From positions 14,092,001 to 14,156,000 of the forward strand of contig JAZGTH010000004.1 in NCBI GenBank assembly GCA_036877525.1: a DNA stretch of 64,000 bases. Direction: 5' to 3'. Source of the stretch: Chromobotia macracanthus. Its lineage: Eukaryota > Chordata > Actinopteri > Cypriniformes > Botiidae. Position numbers and translations under genes: made by a program. The notes beneath the pieces are model-generated. The model did not search any database and had not been told where the DNA came from. It saw nothing but the letters and a program-made list of their open reading frames with translations. Shown piece after piece: positions 45,001 to 49,368 of this stretch (position 1 is the first letter of the stretch; each line of letters opens with the position of its first letter).

Positions 45001-47906
45001 TCTGTTTATTTTTTATCCATGACTATGAGGGGCTGCTGGAGTTTAGCAGGTACTTCTTTCACATTCTTGTTTTGAGCTTGGAGATGGCTGGCTTAGTTAC
45101 ATGAATTGGCGTCAGAGTCAGGTATTCTCAGATGTGTTAGAATTATTAAGGAGTGCAAGAATAGCATGTGTGTGATTTTAAAGGGCTTAGTGTTTTTTCA
45201 TTCAATGTGTCATTAGAGAACAGGTCTGATGGCCAAAATCAGTTTACAGTCTACATGGCGTAGGGTTAGGAGGTTAGGGTAAAAATAGTTTCAGTGTAGT
45301 ATAAAAGCATTTAATGTCTTTATTTATCTTTAAATTGGGTTAGTGAACAAATATCCTACATGAAATTAATAACTGAAGTCGATTTTGTTTCCCACTAAAA
45401 GCAAGTTGAACATGATGTGTTTCAGCATTAATTAGAACTGATAACACAGTGTCATTTTATCCAGGAAAGATGGACCAGAATGTCCTGTTACCTTTCACTA
45501 CATATGTATTCACATTTTTTGACAGTCACATTATCATCATACATTTGACACATTAGACATTCATACTACATACTTTCCCAATATTGTCTTCATCTTCTAA
45601 AGGTCTCAGTTGTCTGTTCATTAATATTCTCTGCTATTTCCAACATATGTGCTAACTTGTGTTATTAAATGTCACAACATTCCATTGACATCAAATGTAA
45701 TATGAGTTTTGGTGGGTGAATATTGATAAGCGAATGATTTTCTGGATTGTAGCTAGTGTAAAAAAGATTTGTATATTTTTGTCTTTCTATACACACTGCG
45801 GAAATAACCAATCCAACATGAATTGCTGGTCACGATAAAGAGTTTTGGGCACTCAGCATTAGCTGGTCAAACCGAAACACCAGTTAGTCAACCAGACAAA
45901 CTAGATGAACAGGTTAACCAGACTTGAAGACCAGCTACGACCAGCAAACTAAGTTGTTTGATATTCAGTAGTTTGGTTAGCAGTGTTTATGTGAAAATGC
46001 TAATTGGCGTTAATTGTGAAGGGGGTTCAGGTAAGACTCCCTGCCCTAATGTTTCCCATTTTATGCAAATTAGTTACAACCTAATTTCCACAATACGTCT
46101 TTGTTTATGTGATTCTCTTTATCATTTTCTAGGTTTATATTACTTCCCCATTTTTATGTTTGCAGTTTCATGCAGTCAGTGGTATAAAAGGACTGTTTCA
46201 CAGAAATCCAAAGCAGTCACCTCTCAACAGCCATGATGCTGCTCAGCTCACCTGTAGGCCCACTTTTGGTGCTCACCTTCTGTGCTGTACAGCCAGTGTG
46301 ACTACCAAGGGCCAGACCAAGGTCAAGAGGGGCTTTCCTGCAATCTTCATTGACACAAACCACTGTAGCTCAGAGGGTGCCAGTGAACAGCAGGAAGGGC
46401 CACCAGTCCACCACAATGGAGACAGAGCATCAACAAAATTATGGTGTCATGGCACCAACAGGCAACTTCACCCTAATGATAGTAAAGGCAAGAGTGCTTT
46501 CTTTCATCACAAACATCATGCCAAGCCTTTCCGAGACAGGGGAGTGATGAGTGAGCCCTTGAGAAGAGCCAATAAGTTGCACCTCCAGGATCCACAGGAT
46601 GAGAAGCCAGGCGTATTTGCACGTGTAGCAATCAACAGTTTTGGGCGGGTTGGAATGACTTCTAATTGTATAAAGTGTGTAATTGGCACCAAAGACAGTC
46701 CTGTCTTAGAGAGGAAGGTTACAAGCACTGCTCCTCCCAGGTCTGAAAGGGCTTGTAGATCTCCAACATCTAGACAGGTTCAGCAAGAGCCCACTCTCAA
46801 ACCACATGTCTTGGCCCAAATGGACTCACACGCACAAACGCACAAACAAGACCTTCAAGGTCAACTCAAGCCTGTACCATTACCAAGAGAAAAGATGGGG
46901 CAAACTTCTTTCTGCCCCATAGAGGACCCTTCTGCAAGAAGTGCTCGTTCATGTACAGTTCTACGCAAACTGTTTCACTCTCCATCCACTCCACCTCCTC
47001 CAATATCAGACAGCAAAATTAGTCTTTGTCAGCACTCCCCTGCCCCACACAACTATGGTAGCACAACTACATCTGTAAATTATATCATGAGCTTGTCTGA
47101 CAGTGCTTCTAGCAGCTGTGACAGTTTGGCAAGTTTTGATCTACCTGCTGGGTTCCCACCACGGGGACTGGAGAACAGAAAGTGGGCTGCAGGGACACTG
47201 CAGCGTGAGATGAACGCCCTGTTTGCCCAGAAAATGGAAGAGATCCACAGTAAATCCCCCTTGTTTTTCGCTGGTAAGGTGTTCATTGTTTGTAGCTAGA
47301 TTCCAAATTTCAGAATCTCCCAGTGTCCCTGTAGGGTAGATTTTTGTAGGCTTGCGATGAAACCCAAAAAACACCTTAACCCTCGTAAGATGATGGTATG
47401 GTCATCTTGTTAAAGTCTGATCTCCTATGCAATTGCAATGTTATGCTATCCACATTAATTGTACAGCTCCATACCATATACAGCTTTATATCAAAAGTGT
47501 GTAATTTGTGTCTAATAAATATAGTGCAAGTTAGGGTCAGTAGGTTTGGGATACCTGCTAATAAAACTGTAGATGTTTAGTGCCCTTTTTCTGTCCCACA
47601 CATTTGAGCTAACACAAAGGCACAAAAATATTTTGGTTCTTAAGATTGATGTCTTTACTTAGACATTGCAGTGTTACCTGGACAGGGGACTTCTTAAACA
47701 GACAATGTAATCTGTTTTTCAAAAATACAGATTTAAAAAAATATAAAGGTAAATGTAACCTTACCAGATTCTTATAGAACAATGCATCCATGTTTTGTCA
47801 GTACATCTTTCTGTTTACTCTGCTTTATCCTGCTTCATTCTGCACTTCTTGTTAAAATGTCTGTCTGTTCCTTTCTCCTTGCATGCTGCCTTTAGTGAAG
47901 AACTAA
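1425..47906 (+). CDS. plch2: phospholipase C eta (PLCH2-like), whole coding span, 22 exons
   Basis: Predicted phosphoinositide-specific phospholipase C of the eta class, which hydrolyses PIP2 to IP3 and diacylglycerol at membranes in a Ca2+-dependent way. Joining 22 segments (listed in the summary) gives one open frame of 1293 codons with every phase consistent. Domains by residue: leader 1-73, PH about 74-190, EF hands about 199-335, X box about 345-495, acidic linker 496-680, Y box about 683-800, C2 about 805-925, tail 926-1293. Catalytic residues visible are H366, N367, E396, D398, H411 and E445. KLRGGSKGLVR, SFDPNCCFSIY and the tail motif ending LFAQKMEEIHSKSP favour PLCH2 over PLCH1. All introns are GT-AG except 12663-13297 (AT-AC). 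The enzyme core looks intact. The tail is shorter than I recall for human PLCH2 (about 1416 residues), and several Arg-to-Cys changes and one-residue losses suggest relaxed constraint. The a/b paralogue is not assigned. Confidence 0.9.
1627..3110. other. intron 1, first part: nothing recognised
   Basis: AT-rich intronic sequence without recognisable genes, RNA genes or complete mobile elements. Confidence 0.4.
3110..3190 (-). repeat. non-LTR retroelement 3' tail, minus orientation
   Basis: The segment around TTTATTTATATAGCGCTTTTACCAATG and the following GCATTGTTTCAGCTTTACAT is the reverse complement of the tail type found at 4740-4858 (GTAAAGCGGCTTTGAGACAATG ... AGCGCTATACAAATAAA). Confidence 0.5.
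3578..4192 (-). mobile_element. solo LTR (3583-4187) with 5-bp target duplication
   Basis: The 605-base body begins TGTCAGGTT and ends AACCTGACA, a perfect terminal inverted repeat. It is flanked by AGTCC on both sides (3578-3582 and 4188-4192). No internal coding sequence is present. These are the marks of a solo LTR left by recombination of an LTR retroelement. Orientation is tentative. Confidence 0.75.
4740..4858 (+). repeat. non-LTR retroelement 3' tail
   Basis: Ends in a characteristic fish retroelement tail: CACTGTAAAGCGGCTTTGAG, then AAAAGCGCTATACAAATAAA and ATTGAATTGAAT. It is truncated at its 5' side. Confidence 0.55.
5240..5640 (+). repeat. dispersed repeat with CCTAGCAAC / TAGAAACC words
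   Basis: Repeated short words (CCCTAGCAACTG, ACCATAGAAACCAT, CCTAGCAACCATG) and the segment TCTTTAATTATCACCATGGAAACTGTC recur in reverse complement near 25360-25420, showing a dispersed family. Confidence 0.5.
5640..5940 (+). repeat. tandem minisatellite, CATGxTAAAxxxTGTTAGCATCAT unit
   Basis: About a dozen degenerate units of roughly 20-25 bases built from ATGTTAAAACATG, TGTTAGCATCAT and ATGGTAAAATGTG words. Confidence 0.7.
6755..7640 (-). mobile_element. DIRS-like retroelement, tyrosine recombinase 3' end
   Basis: On the minus strand, broken frames give LTLKVALLVALTSLKRVGDL (about 7400-7470), LCPVRALRIYVHRSG (about 7190-7250) and HSTRDVASSKALSRG with VCAAAGWSS (about 6940-7030). These are successive blocks of the DIRS tyrosine recombinase, including the R-H-x-x-R region. 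The palindromic terminal motif GGTTACGTATGTAACC is at 6758-6773, followed by GGGAACGAGACACTGCATC. The reverse transcriptase is missing. Confidence 0.8.
7641..8271. other. intron 1, end: nothing recognised
   Basis: AT-rich sequence between the DIRS fragment and exon 2. A duplicated CATTTGTTGACATAGA word (8185-8227) is the only local structure seen. Confidence 0.4.
8272..8418 (+). CDS. plch2: plch2 exon 2: start of PH domain
   Basis: Acceptor TCTCTCTCAG ends at 8271 and donor GTAAGT starts at 8419. The exon encodes TQMLKLRGGSKGLVRIFYF and WRPSRKNEKAK, the first strands of the PLC-eta PH domain, which helps hold the enzyme at membranes. It is phase 1 in and phase 1 out. The exon lies between two DIRS-like retroelement fragments (6.75-7.64 and 8.45-9.88 kb). 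Confidence 0.9.
8450..9880 (+). mobile_element. DIRS-like retroelement fragment (RNase H end and recombinase start)
   Basis: Plus-strand frames carry VRVANIPGCHNSVLDSVWR then AAVDLFASKATKHYPLW (8800-8940), the RNase-H region of DIRS elements. HLDPEVERAF, SARAPSTHHTYASKWKLF and FLQYLLDAGCSPATLKLFVV (9120-9370) are the start of the recombinase. Stops and frameshifts abound. The right limit is soft: GGTTACTGGGGTAAC at 9823 may be a decayed terminal repeat. Confidence 0.7.
9881..12418. other. intron 2: AT-rich, nothing coding seen
   Basis: No exon or mobile-element protein was recognised. The only notable structure is the palindrome at 10166-10191. Confidence 0.4.
10166..10191. repeat. 26-bp perfect palindrome
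   Basis: The half-site TTGCTTGGAATTG is followed directly by its exact reverse complement, giving an uninterrupted 26-base palindrome in intron 2. It could extrude a hairpin or be a relic of a terminal repeat. Confidence 0.9.
12419..12662 (+). CDS. plch2: plch2 exon 3: rest of PH domain, ends at U12 donor
   Basis: Acceptor CCTCTCAG ends at 12418. The exon encodes ISIDSIWEVCEGKQSETFQ, DGSFDPNCCFSIYYG and ARTWITGLKYLMVGISDEE, the C-terminal half of the PH domain and the link to the EF hands. It stops after CGTGACCA, directly followed by ATATCCTTT, not GT. Residue 194 is Cys in KRQCTRDQ, where I recall Arg in both human PLC-eta enzymes. Confidence 0.92.
12663..13297 (+). other. U12-type AT-AC intron of plch2
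   Basis: The intron starts with ATATCCTTT, an exact match to the minor-spliceosome 5' site. It ends in AC at 13296-13297. A branch-site match GATCTTAAC (13277-13285) places the branch A 13 bases before the end, inside the usual U12 range. Removing exactly this segment joins CA to ATGG, giving Gln-Trp in the expected RDQWLKQTF. No GT-AG pair near the borders keeps the frame and the family sequence. Confidence 0.92.
13298..13427 (+). CDS. plch2: plch2 exon 4: first EF hand
   Basis: The exon follows a CAC acceptor (AT-AC intron) and restores CA|A TGG = Gln-Trp. It encodes WLKQTFTEADKNGDD and VLQLLHKLNVNLPRQKVMQM and ends at AAG|GTACCA. The EF-hand loop runs from D208 to E219 (DKNGDDCLSISE). Loop position 6, normally Gly, is Asp213 here, which may weaken Ca2+ binding by this hand. 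Confidence 0.92.
13428..15212. other. intron 4: nothing recognised
   Basis: AT-rich intron with no supported feature. Confidence 0.4.
15213..15380 (+). CDS. plch2: plch2 exon 5: second EF-hand region
   Basis: Acceptor GTGTGTAG ends at 15212 and donor GTGAGG starts at 15381; exactly 56 codons, phase 0 on both sides. It encodes EADTDDNQGMLGFEEFC, RRDLYLLMLTYSKHKDHL and FLVTEQK, matching the PLC-eta EF-hand lobe. YKMSTRRD has one Met where I recall YKMMSTRRD in human PLCH2, a single-residue loss. Confidence 0.92.
15850..16440 (-). mobile_element. LTR-retroelement fragment with Pro-rich tandem repeat
   Basis: An A-rich LTR-like stretch (15850-16140) is followed by a region whose minus strand is open and Pro/Ser-rich (SPLVQPSSLAPSSLLVLP). 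The DNA is a degenerate tandem array of about 33 bases built on GAGCTGGGCTGGACCAGC. A related + strand copy occurs near 42350-42770. No enzyme domain is visible. Confidence 0.45.
16473..16664 (+). CDS. short orphan ORF, unidentified
   Basis: A 63-codon ATG-to-TGA frame encodes SSAEAERMLHSWGLQHDF, ALSAESHEHMQLMHKV and LHISNVHR. Its GC content and codon use stand out from the AT-rich flanks, and the composition is protein-like (helical, His/Glu-rich). I do not recognise the family. It sits between an LTR fragment and a DIRS element, so it may be a piece of a mobile-element gag or a captured exon. Confidence 0.3.
   Translation: MALHLMSRVSSAEAERMLHSWGLQHDFAEEQWETTFSLALSAESHEHMQLMHKVVLHISNVHR
16783..19415 (+). 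mobile_element. DIRS-like retroelement, reverse transcriptase to recombinase
   Basis: Plus-strand frames give reverse transcriptase blocks QFVTIDLKDGFFHIDFARTQ and LALSPRTFMMCMDAALAP (17150-17340), then recombinase blocks ESDKFLTLKVAPLSF (18390-18450) and a decayed C-terminal part to about 18870. The right end (19080-19415) has inverted terminal-repeat pieces: GGTTACATATGTAACCC with TTCCCTGAGAT, and later CATCTCAGGGAACCGGGTTA. Many stops; dead. Confidence 0.8.
17600..17963 (+). repeat. three-copy tandem repeat inside the DIRS element
   Basis: Three units of about 110-130 bases start at 17602, 17721 and 17832. Each contains AATCCCAAAATCCACC (variants), GGTGGTAAG, GTTACA, TTCTATGTGGCTCAGACC and TTGGGTC(C/T)CACTC. 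Confidence 0.75.
19416..20246. other. intron 5, end: nothing recognised
   Basis: AT-rich intron sequence without supported features. Confidence 0.4.
20247..20340 (+). CDS. plch2: plch2 exon 6: end of EF-hand lobe
   Basis: Acceptor TTTCAG ends at 20246 and donor GTACTG begins at 20341. The exon encodes MTNVTKEHCLEIVSKFEP and CPENQNLGFLGID, the helix preceding the catalytic barrel. It starts at phase 0 and ends with the first base of a Gly codon. Confidence 0.9.
20341..20910. other. intron 6: nothing recognised
   Basis: Short intron with no supported feature besides splice sites. Confidence 0.4.
20911..21114 (+). CDS. plch2: plch2 exon 7: start of catalytic X box
   Basis: Acceptor CACCTCACAG ends at 20910 and donor GTGAGA starts at 21115. 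It encodes GFTNYMRSPAGDIFNPEH, NYFIASSHNTYLMGDQL and YAWVLQAGCRCVE, the start of the TIM-barrel. H366 and N367 (in SSHNTYL) and E396 are catalytic or Ca2+-binding positions and are present. C380 (MSQSCVDMY) replaces the Arg I recall in human PLCH1 and PLCH2. Confidence 0.95.
21203..21323 (+). CDS. plch2: plch2 exon 8: X box, Ca2+ ligand and second His
   Basis: Acceptor CTTCAG ends at 21202 and donor GTAAGA starts at 21324. It encodes VDCWDGPDGEPIVHHGYTLT and ILFKDVIETINKYAFIKN. D398 is a Ca2+ ligand and H411 (VHHG) is the second catalytic His. It is phase 1 in and phase 2 out. Confidence 0.95.
21324..22088. other. intron 8: nothing recognised
   Basis: No mobile-element protein or RNA gene seen; a short GT-rich patch lies at about 21700-21745. 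Confidence 0.4.
22089..22266 (+). CDS. plch2: plch2 exon 9: end of X box
   Basis: Acceptor TTTGTCAG ends at 22088 and donor GTGACT begins at 22267. It encodes YPVIMSIENHCSIPQQQKIA, CLTEVLGEKLD and PSPEELKGKVLIK. E445 (SIENHC) is the remaining Ca2+ ligand. The stretch FIFTDLSSSRLL is more divergent than its surroundings. Confidence 0.93.
23040..23830 (-). mobile_element. internally deleted DIRS-like element, RT joined to terminal repeats
   Basis: Two opposed copies of the terminal motif (TGTAACCCTTGTTCCCTGATTG at 23060, and CCCTCTGTCAGGGAACAAGG near 23333) with GTGTCGATGATGACACTAGG and GTGTCAATGACGACACTAGG enclose about 250 bases. To the right the minus strand reads decayed reverse transcriptase blocks (HFLRFAFEE, YLIVSNKGKG, SWTCEP). 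The rest of the element is absent. Confidence 0.7.
24500..24655 (-). repeat. LINE 3' fragment
   Basis: GAGGGCCCGAATGCATCTCTACCTTCTGC and AGATGG(A)AAAAGGGTG resemble 60671-60720 in the LINE at 60.3-61.5 kb, showing a second, truncated copy. Confidence 0.5.
24656..24720 (+). repeat. short CCTAGCAACC repeat copy
   Basis: GCCCTAGCAACCATTTAGAGCACT and the following CTAGCAACCAAAATG match the word family of 5240-5640. Confidence 0.4.
24933..25040 (+). CDS. plch2: plch2 exon 10: acidic X-Y linker
   Basis: Acceptor GTGTCACAG ends at 24932 and donor GTAATC starts at 25041; 36 codons, phase 0. It encodes GKKLPSNIDENAEEGEVSDE followed by DSADEMEDDCKLINGE, the acidic linker characteristic of PLC-eta, which in the family occludes the active site until the enzyme meets a membrane. 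Confidence 0.93.
25290..25640 (-). repeat. dispersed repeat, reverse copy of the 5.3-5.6 kb family
   Basis: GACAGTTTCCATGGTAATAATTAAAGACTA at 25366-25395 is close to the reverse complement of 5402-5436. GGTTGCTAGGACATTGCT fits the CCTAGCAACC word. Confidence 0.5.
27018..27077 (+). repeat. (AT)n microsatellite
   Basis: About 25 uninterrupted AT units followed by a few imperfect ones. Confidence 0.95.
27465..27830 (-). mobile_element. gypsy LTR remnant
   Basis: AAACAATCAGAGAAA repeats, AACAGTCCA, AAAACAAGACTTTGCAA, AGCAGGTGAACAGGAA-type words and TCCCCTCTGGTGGTTCAGG parallel 36600-36930, the LTR side of the gypsy remnant at 36.5-39.5 kb. No internal genes, so it is probably a solo LTR. Limits are approximate. 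Confidence 0.55.
27865..28483 (-). mobile_element. second solo LTR (27870-28478) with 5-bp target duplication
   Basis: The 609-base body begins TGTCAGGGATGAC and ends GGACCTGACA, with the same terminal words as the solo LTR at 3583-4187. GGCAG flanks it on both sides (27865-27869 and 28479-28483). Antisense-looking open frames inside are not host genes. Confidence 0.75.
28900..29575 (-). repeat. dispersed repeat with GGCCTAACATGGCC minisatellite
   Basis: After the inserted LINE fragment, unique sequence (29100-29250) leads into a degenerate tandem array (29262-29570) of about 60-base units alternating ATGGCCTAACATGGCC and GGCCTACGCAGCC. The reverse complement, with fewer units, is at 59430-59720. 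Repeat class unknown. Confidence 0.7.
28949..29100 (-). mobile_element. LINE 3'-tail fragment inserted in an older repeat
   Basis: Reads in reverse as the LINE tail seen at 52660-52770: GCAGACGCTTTTATCC, TTTGCCTTGCAAGCCAAC and TACATTTACAAGTGGATATTG all match the reverse complement of that tail. The related repeat at 59.4-59.7 kb lacks this segment. Confidence 0.75.
30072..30224 (+). CDS. plch2: plch2 exon 11: basic X-Y linker
   Basis: Acceptor CTCTTTCAG ends at 30071 and donor GTAAAT starts at 30225; 51 codons, phase 0. It encodes NRKQAENVVKKKLDNLIKQS and DKEDPNSFAITVLLPAGK, corresponding to the family segment with a Lys-rich helix and the EDPNxF motif. Confidence 0.9.
30480..30610 (+). repeat. 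dispersed repeat with TTAGGG-like core
   Basis: GGTTAGGTTTAGGGGTAGGG and TTAGGGGATAAAATACACAG, then CTGTACAGTATAAATACCAT, form a dispersed fish repeat resembling degenerate telomere words. It is too short and diverged to be an interstitial telomere. Confidence 0.4.
31270..31610 (+). repeat. retroelement 3' end (non-LTR type)
   Basis: Open frame pieces (REYTMADYLYSVQCMCPNSD, KTEIHLDGKTQENMA) followed by a tail ending CATGCCAATAAAGCACAC resemble the 3' end of a fish non-LTR element. Family not identified. Confidence 0.4.
31618..31760 (+). repeat. tRNA-derived SINE
   Basis: An A-box-like TAGCTCAACTGATAGAGC (31629-31646) and B-box-like GGGTTCAGTTCCT (31672-31684) have tRNA spacing, followed by a T-rich body and TTTAAAGCGTCTGG, a tail shared with fish LINEs. 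The stems are too damaged for a working tRNA. Confidence 0.65.
31811..31909 (+). CDS. plch2: plch2 exon 12: variable X-Y linker
   Basis: Acceptor TTCAG ends at 31810 and donor GTACCA starts at 31910; 33 codons in frame. It encodes GKGEEGAETGEEANTGG and SFMGSFSKRM. The ending resembles GSFSRRK of human PLCH2. This is a low-complexity, weakly conserved exon recognised mainly by position, phase and its end. Confidence 0.8.
32358..32458 (+). CDS. plch2: plch2 exon 13: variable X-Y linker
   Basis: Acceptor GCTGCAG ends at 32357 and donor GTAAAT starts at 32459; phase 0 in, phase 2 out. It encodes KKTSKVRKSTSFGNTDTDQE then SSSGVCKAVLHHS, a basic then Ser-rich stretch, a plausible but unproven regulatory segment of the linker. 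Confidence 0.8.
32554..32639 (+). CDS. plch2: plch2 exon 14: end of X-Y linker
   Basis: Acceptor TTTAACAG ends at 32553 and donor GTGAGG at 32640. It encodes RMKKNMKLSRVLSDLVYTIS and VGMPDFETQ, matching the conserved KKTMKLSRALSDLV segment before the Y box. LVYT has one residue fewer than the LVKYT/LVVYT I recall in human PLCH2/PLCH1. A DIRS-like element begins only about ten bases beyond this donor. Confidence 0.9.
32649..35400 (-). mobile_element. DIRS-like retroelement, gag joined to recombinase
   Basis: Left end AGTTACGTATGTAACCC with GGGAACGAGACATTGTGTCG (32660-32711). The right end (35280-35365) carries the inverted partner (TTGGGCTCCCAAGAACAAAC, CCCTAGTGTCGTCATC). The minus strand reads gag-like DDFPEALLSQCGAQEEADAE (34600-35000), then recombinase VLTLKMALLVALTSIKRVG (34190-34270) and HSTRAASSWALA-type blocks (about 33780-33850). 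The reverse transcriptase is absent. It lies in the intron after exon 14. Confidence 0.8.
35937..36119 (+). CDS. plch2: plch2 exon 15: start of catalytic Y box
   Basis: Acceptor TTGCTGCAG ends at 35936 and donor GTACAG starts at 36120. It encodes FQVSSMSETKAHQLMQQKPA, FIRFNQGQLTCIYPSPYR and DSSNFNPQPFWNAGC, the Y half of the catalytic barrel, including the SET and YPSxYRxDSSNxNP motifs of the substrate pocket. It is phase 1 in and phase 1 out. Confidence 0.95.
36480..39510 (-). mobile_element. Ty3/gypsy retrotransposon remnant
   Basis: Minus-strand order from 39.1 kb downward: aspartic protease (ALIDSGAAGNFI, 38842-39093); reverse transcriptase end (FLGYIISHEGVAMDERKVKA and LQRFLGFANFYRTFIRGFS, 37950-38213); RNase H end (YCPGSKNTKADALSR, about 37530-37590); and a broken integrase (37020-37330). 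The left end (36480-36930) is LTR-like. A short matching stub (TCCCTCTGATGGTGCGGAGG) at 39450 marks the other end. Frameshifts and a gap in the RT make it inactive. Confidence 0.85.
39608..39715 (+). CDS. plch2: plch2 exon 16: end of Y box
   Basis: Acceptor TTATGCAG ends at 39607 and a slightly weak donor GTCAGA starts at 39716. It encodes VALNYQSEGRVLQLNRAKF and NGNCGYIHKPACMCE, the last strands and helices of the Y box. A Ty3/gypsy remnant fills most of the intron just upstream. Confidence 0.95.
39863..39987 (+). CDS. plch2: plch2 exon 17: Y-C2 junction and C2 start
   Basis: Acceptor TTCTGGCAG ends at 39862 and donor GTGACC starts at 39988. It encodes DSFNPMAEDPLPGRLKKQL and VLKIISGQQLPKPKDSLLG, the linker and first strand of the C2 domain. 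Confidence 0.94.
40240..40324 (+). CDS. plch2: plch2 exon 18: C2 domain
   Basis: Acceptor CTCTGTAG ends at 40239 and donor GTGAGA begins at 40325. It encodes IIDPFVEVEIIGLPVDCCKE and QTRVVDDN, an almost unchanged C2 segment of the family with the DPFVEVE Ca2+-site strand. Confidence 0.95.
40600..40770 (-). repeat. LINE tail fragments
   Basis: GGTAGACGCTTTCTTACC (40611) and AGTAGATGCTTTTATCCAGG (40671) are two degenerate copies of the reverse LINE/SINE tail GCAGACGCTTTTATCC. Confidence 0.45.
41823..41969 (+). CDS. plch2: plch2 exon 19: C2 domain
   Basis: Acceptor CTCTTAG ends at 41822 and donor GTACTT starts at 41970. It encodes GFNPMWEETLVFTLHLPEIA and LVRFLVWDNDPVGQDFIGQR, then TIAFNSMMPG. 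The NPxWEE and VWDxDP motifs are the C2 membrane- and Ca2+-binding loops. Confidence 0.95.
42330..42770 (+). mobile_element. LTR-retroelement 3' fragment
   Basis: A GC- and Pro/Ser-codon-rich stretch (PPSSFGPMESSASPPP, CQEPLMGGFCDC) in an AT-rich intron ends with a pyrimidine-rich segment and CAATAAATAAAAGCTGC. It resembles the Pro-rich fragment at 16.1-16.4 kb in the opposite strand. Confidence 0.45.
43476..43555 (+). CDS. plch2: plch2 exon 20: end of C2 domain
   Basis: Acceptor GTGTTTTTAG ends at 43475 and donor GTGAGC starts at 43556. It encodes GYRHVYLEGTEEASIFVHV then AVNDITSK, the last C2 strands. It ends at phase 0. Confidence 0.95.
43860..46165. other. intron 20: nothing recognised
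   Basis: AT-rich. Short GTAGGGTTAGGAGG words near 45258 recall the repeat at 30.5 kb. No exon or element protein is seen. Confidence 0.35.
46166..47273 (+). CDS. plch2: plch2 exon 21: long C-terminal tail exon
   Basis: Acceptor ATGTTTGCAG ends at 46165 and donor GTAAGG starts at 47274; 369 codons plus one base, fully open. It begins FHAVSGIKGLFHRNPK, in the place of the family GLKGLF motif, and ends LFAQKMEEIHSKSPLFFAG, close to the PLCH2 tail. The middle is Ser/Pro-rich with CIKCVIG and SDSASSSCDSLASFD; no enzyme domain. CCTASVTTKGQTKVKRGFP aligns with the family (R)RTASAPTKxxK...RGFP motif, but both Arg residues before TAS are Cys, so a basic potential phosphorylation motif is lost. Confidence 0.9.
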
Positions 47907-47925
47907 GGGGCTGACCAATCACCAG
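47896..47925 (+). CDS. plch2: plch2 short terminal exon with stop (VKN*)
   Basis: A pyrimidine-rich acceptor (CTTTCTCCTTGCATGCTGCCTTTAG) ends at 47895 and a donor CAG|GTAAAC follows at 47926. Joined to exon 21 the frame reads GTG AAG AAC TAA, so translation would stop at 47904-47906. An AATAAA is present at 48020. Use as a last exon, or as an internal exon carrying a stop, is inferred only from splice signals and phase. PLC-eta genes are known for alternative 3' ends. Confidence 0.5.
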
Positions 47926-48550
47926 GTAAACAGACTTTTTGATAAATTCAACCTGCATATTGTTTTTGTTTTAAAAAGGAAAATTATTTATTTCATTATT
48001 AAATTATTTGTATTTCTAGAATAAAAGCACTGACCTGTAGTTTAGTTTGTGAGCAGTTGATCCTTATGTTGAAAAACGATGGAGTGTTCCGCTCCTGTCC
48101 TGTCTTTGATCTTACCTTGTGTTTTATCACCCTGTTATCTCTTTTTTTTGTAATGACAATATGTATTTTCATGTGCTTAGCAGATAGAATTAGCAGATAA
48201 ATTATATCCACTGTTCCATTTTTCACTACAGTATTTATTTTTGTATTGTTTTGCCCCAGTTGTGTATTTCTTTGATTACAATTTTAATATTATTCACAAA
48301 TCACATGGGATGTGATGGGAACTGTTTATACAAAGCATGTTACATATTTGCAACGTGTATTTGGCTTTGTTGTAATTTTTATTGTTGTTTTCAGTAAACA
48401 TGCTCAGTAAAACAAAACATTATTTTATGCCAAAATGACAAATCCATGTCATGTTTTTCATCATATTTTGACTTAATCTTAGGGCTGCACGATAATTCAA
48501 ATAAATTGTAATTGTTGATAATTTCCCTTGATATTGTAGTGATGATTATT

Positions 48551-49108
48551 AAAGCTGCAATCCATAAGTTTTTTGGTTATAAATAAACAAAAATCAGTAA
48601 TTGAGCAAGTATGGGTCAGATCAGTGTTAAAAAAAAATGAAATTACTGTTTTCTGTGTTTGAAGTTAATAAAGTTCTACAGCAACTGGATATAAGAAAAC
48701 CTGCAGTACCTGATAAGCTTGCACCATTTTATTTAAAGCTGGCAGCTGATTTTACCCTTGACATGTTTAATGTTTCTATTATGTTGGCTAACGTTCTCTA
48801 AAAGTTTTAAAAGTTCCTTGTCATCCATATTAAACCTGTAAATTTTTTTGGTTGTTAATAATAAACAAAAAACTGTAACTGAGCAATGAGATCAGTGTTC
48901 AAAACACTCTCCCTATCTTACCCCAATTTACAACAGTAAGCTTATAATAATGATTCATGATCTGAGGTGTTGGGTCTGATTTCTGAAATGTCAGCTTGGC
49001 TTTAATTTGACTTCAACATACCTCAAGAAATGTACATAAAGTAACCTGCAATTTTACGTTTCAAACAGAGATATCGATAAAGAGGCAGAAGTTATGGATT
49101 GCAGCTTT
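48551..49108. mobile_element. MITE-like element with 20-base inverted ends
   Basis: AAAGCTGCAATCCATAAGTT (48551-48570) is matched by the reverse complement AAGTTATGGATTGCAGCTTT (49089-49108) with one mismatch. The inner segment AATAAACAAAAATCAGTAATTG recurs (48580 and, diverged, 48860). The family is also present at 63650-63810. No transposase is encoded. Confidence 0.65.
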
Positions 49109-49368
49109 GTTTTTTTTAAATACTATTTACGATATTATTATTATATTATTATTATATTATATTATGATATTTTGTGTACAGCAACTGCATGCCATAATTT
49201 TGTATGTATGTTCAAACCTCACTCATTAGGACTGGTCACCCCTGATTTGCCATTGTAAATGTGTGTGATTGGTTAAAATGCTGTTCAAGTATTTTAAAAA
49301 TGTTTCTTCTCAAAAGCATTATTGGTTGTCACAGTTCTGTTTATTTCTTATCTTCATTTGTCTAACAG

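Noticed and set aside
46175..46190. Alternative acceptor ATGCAG at 46175 for exon 21
   Set aside because: It would read SVV then TAA; only 46166 keeps the tail open.
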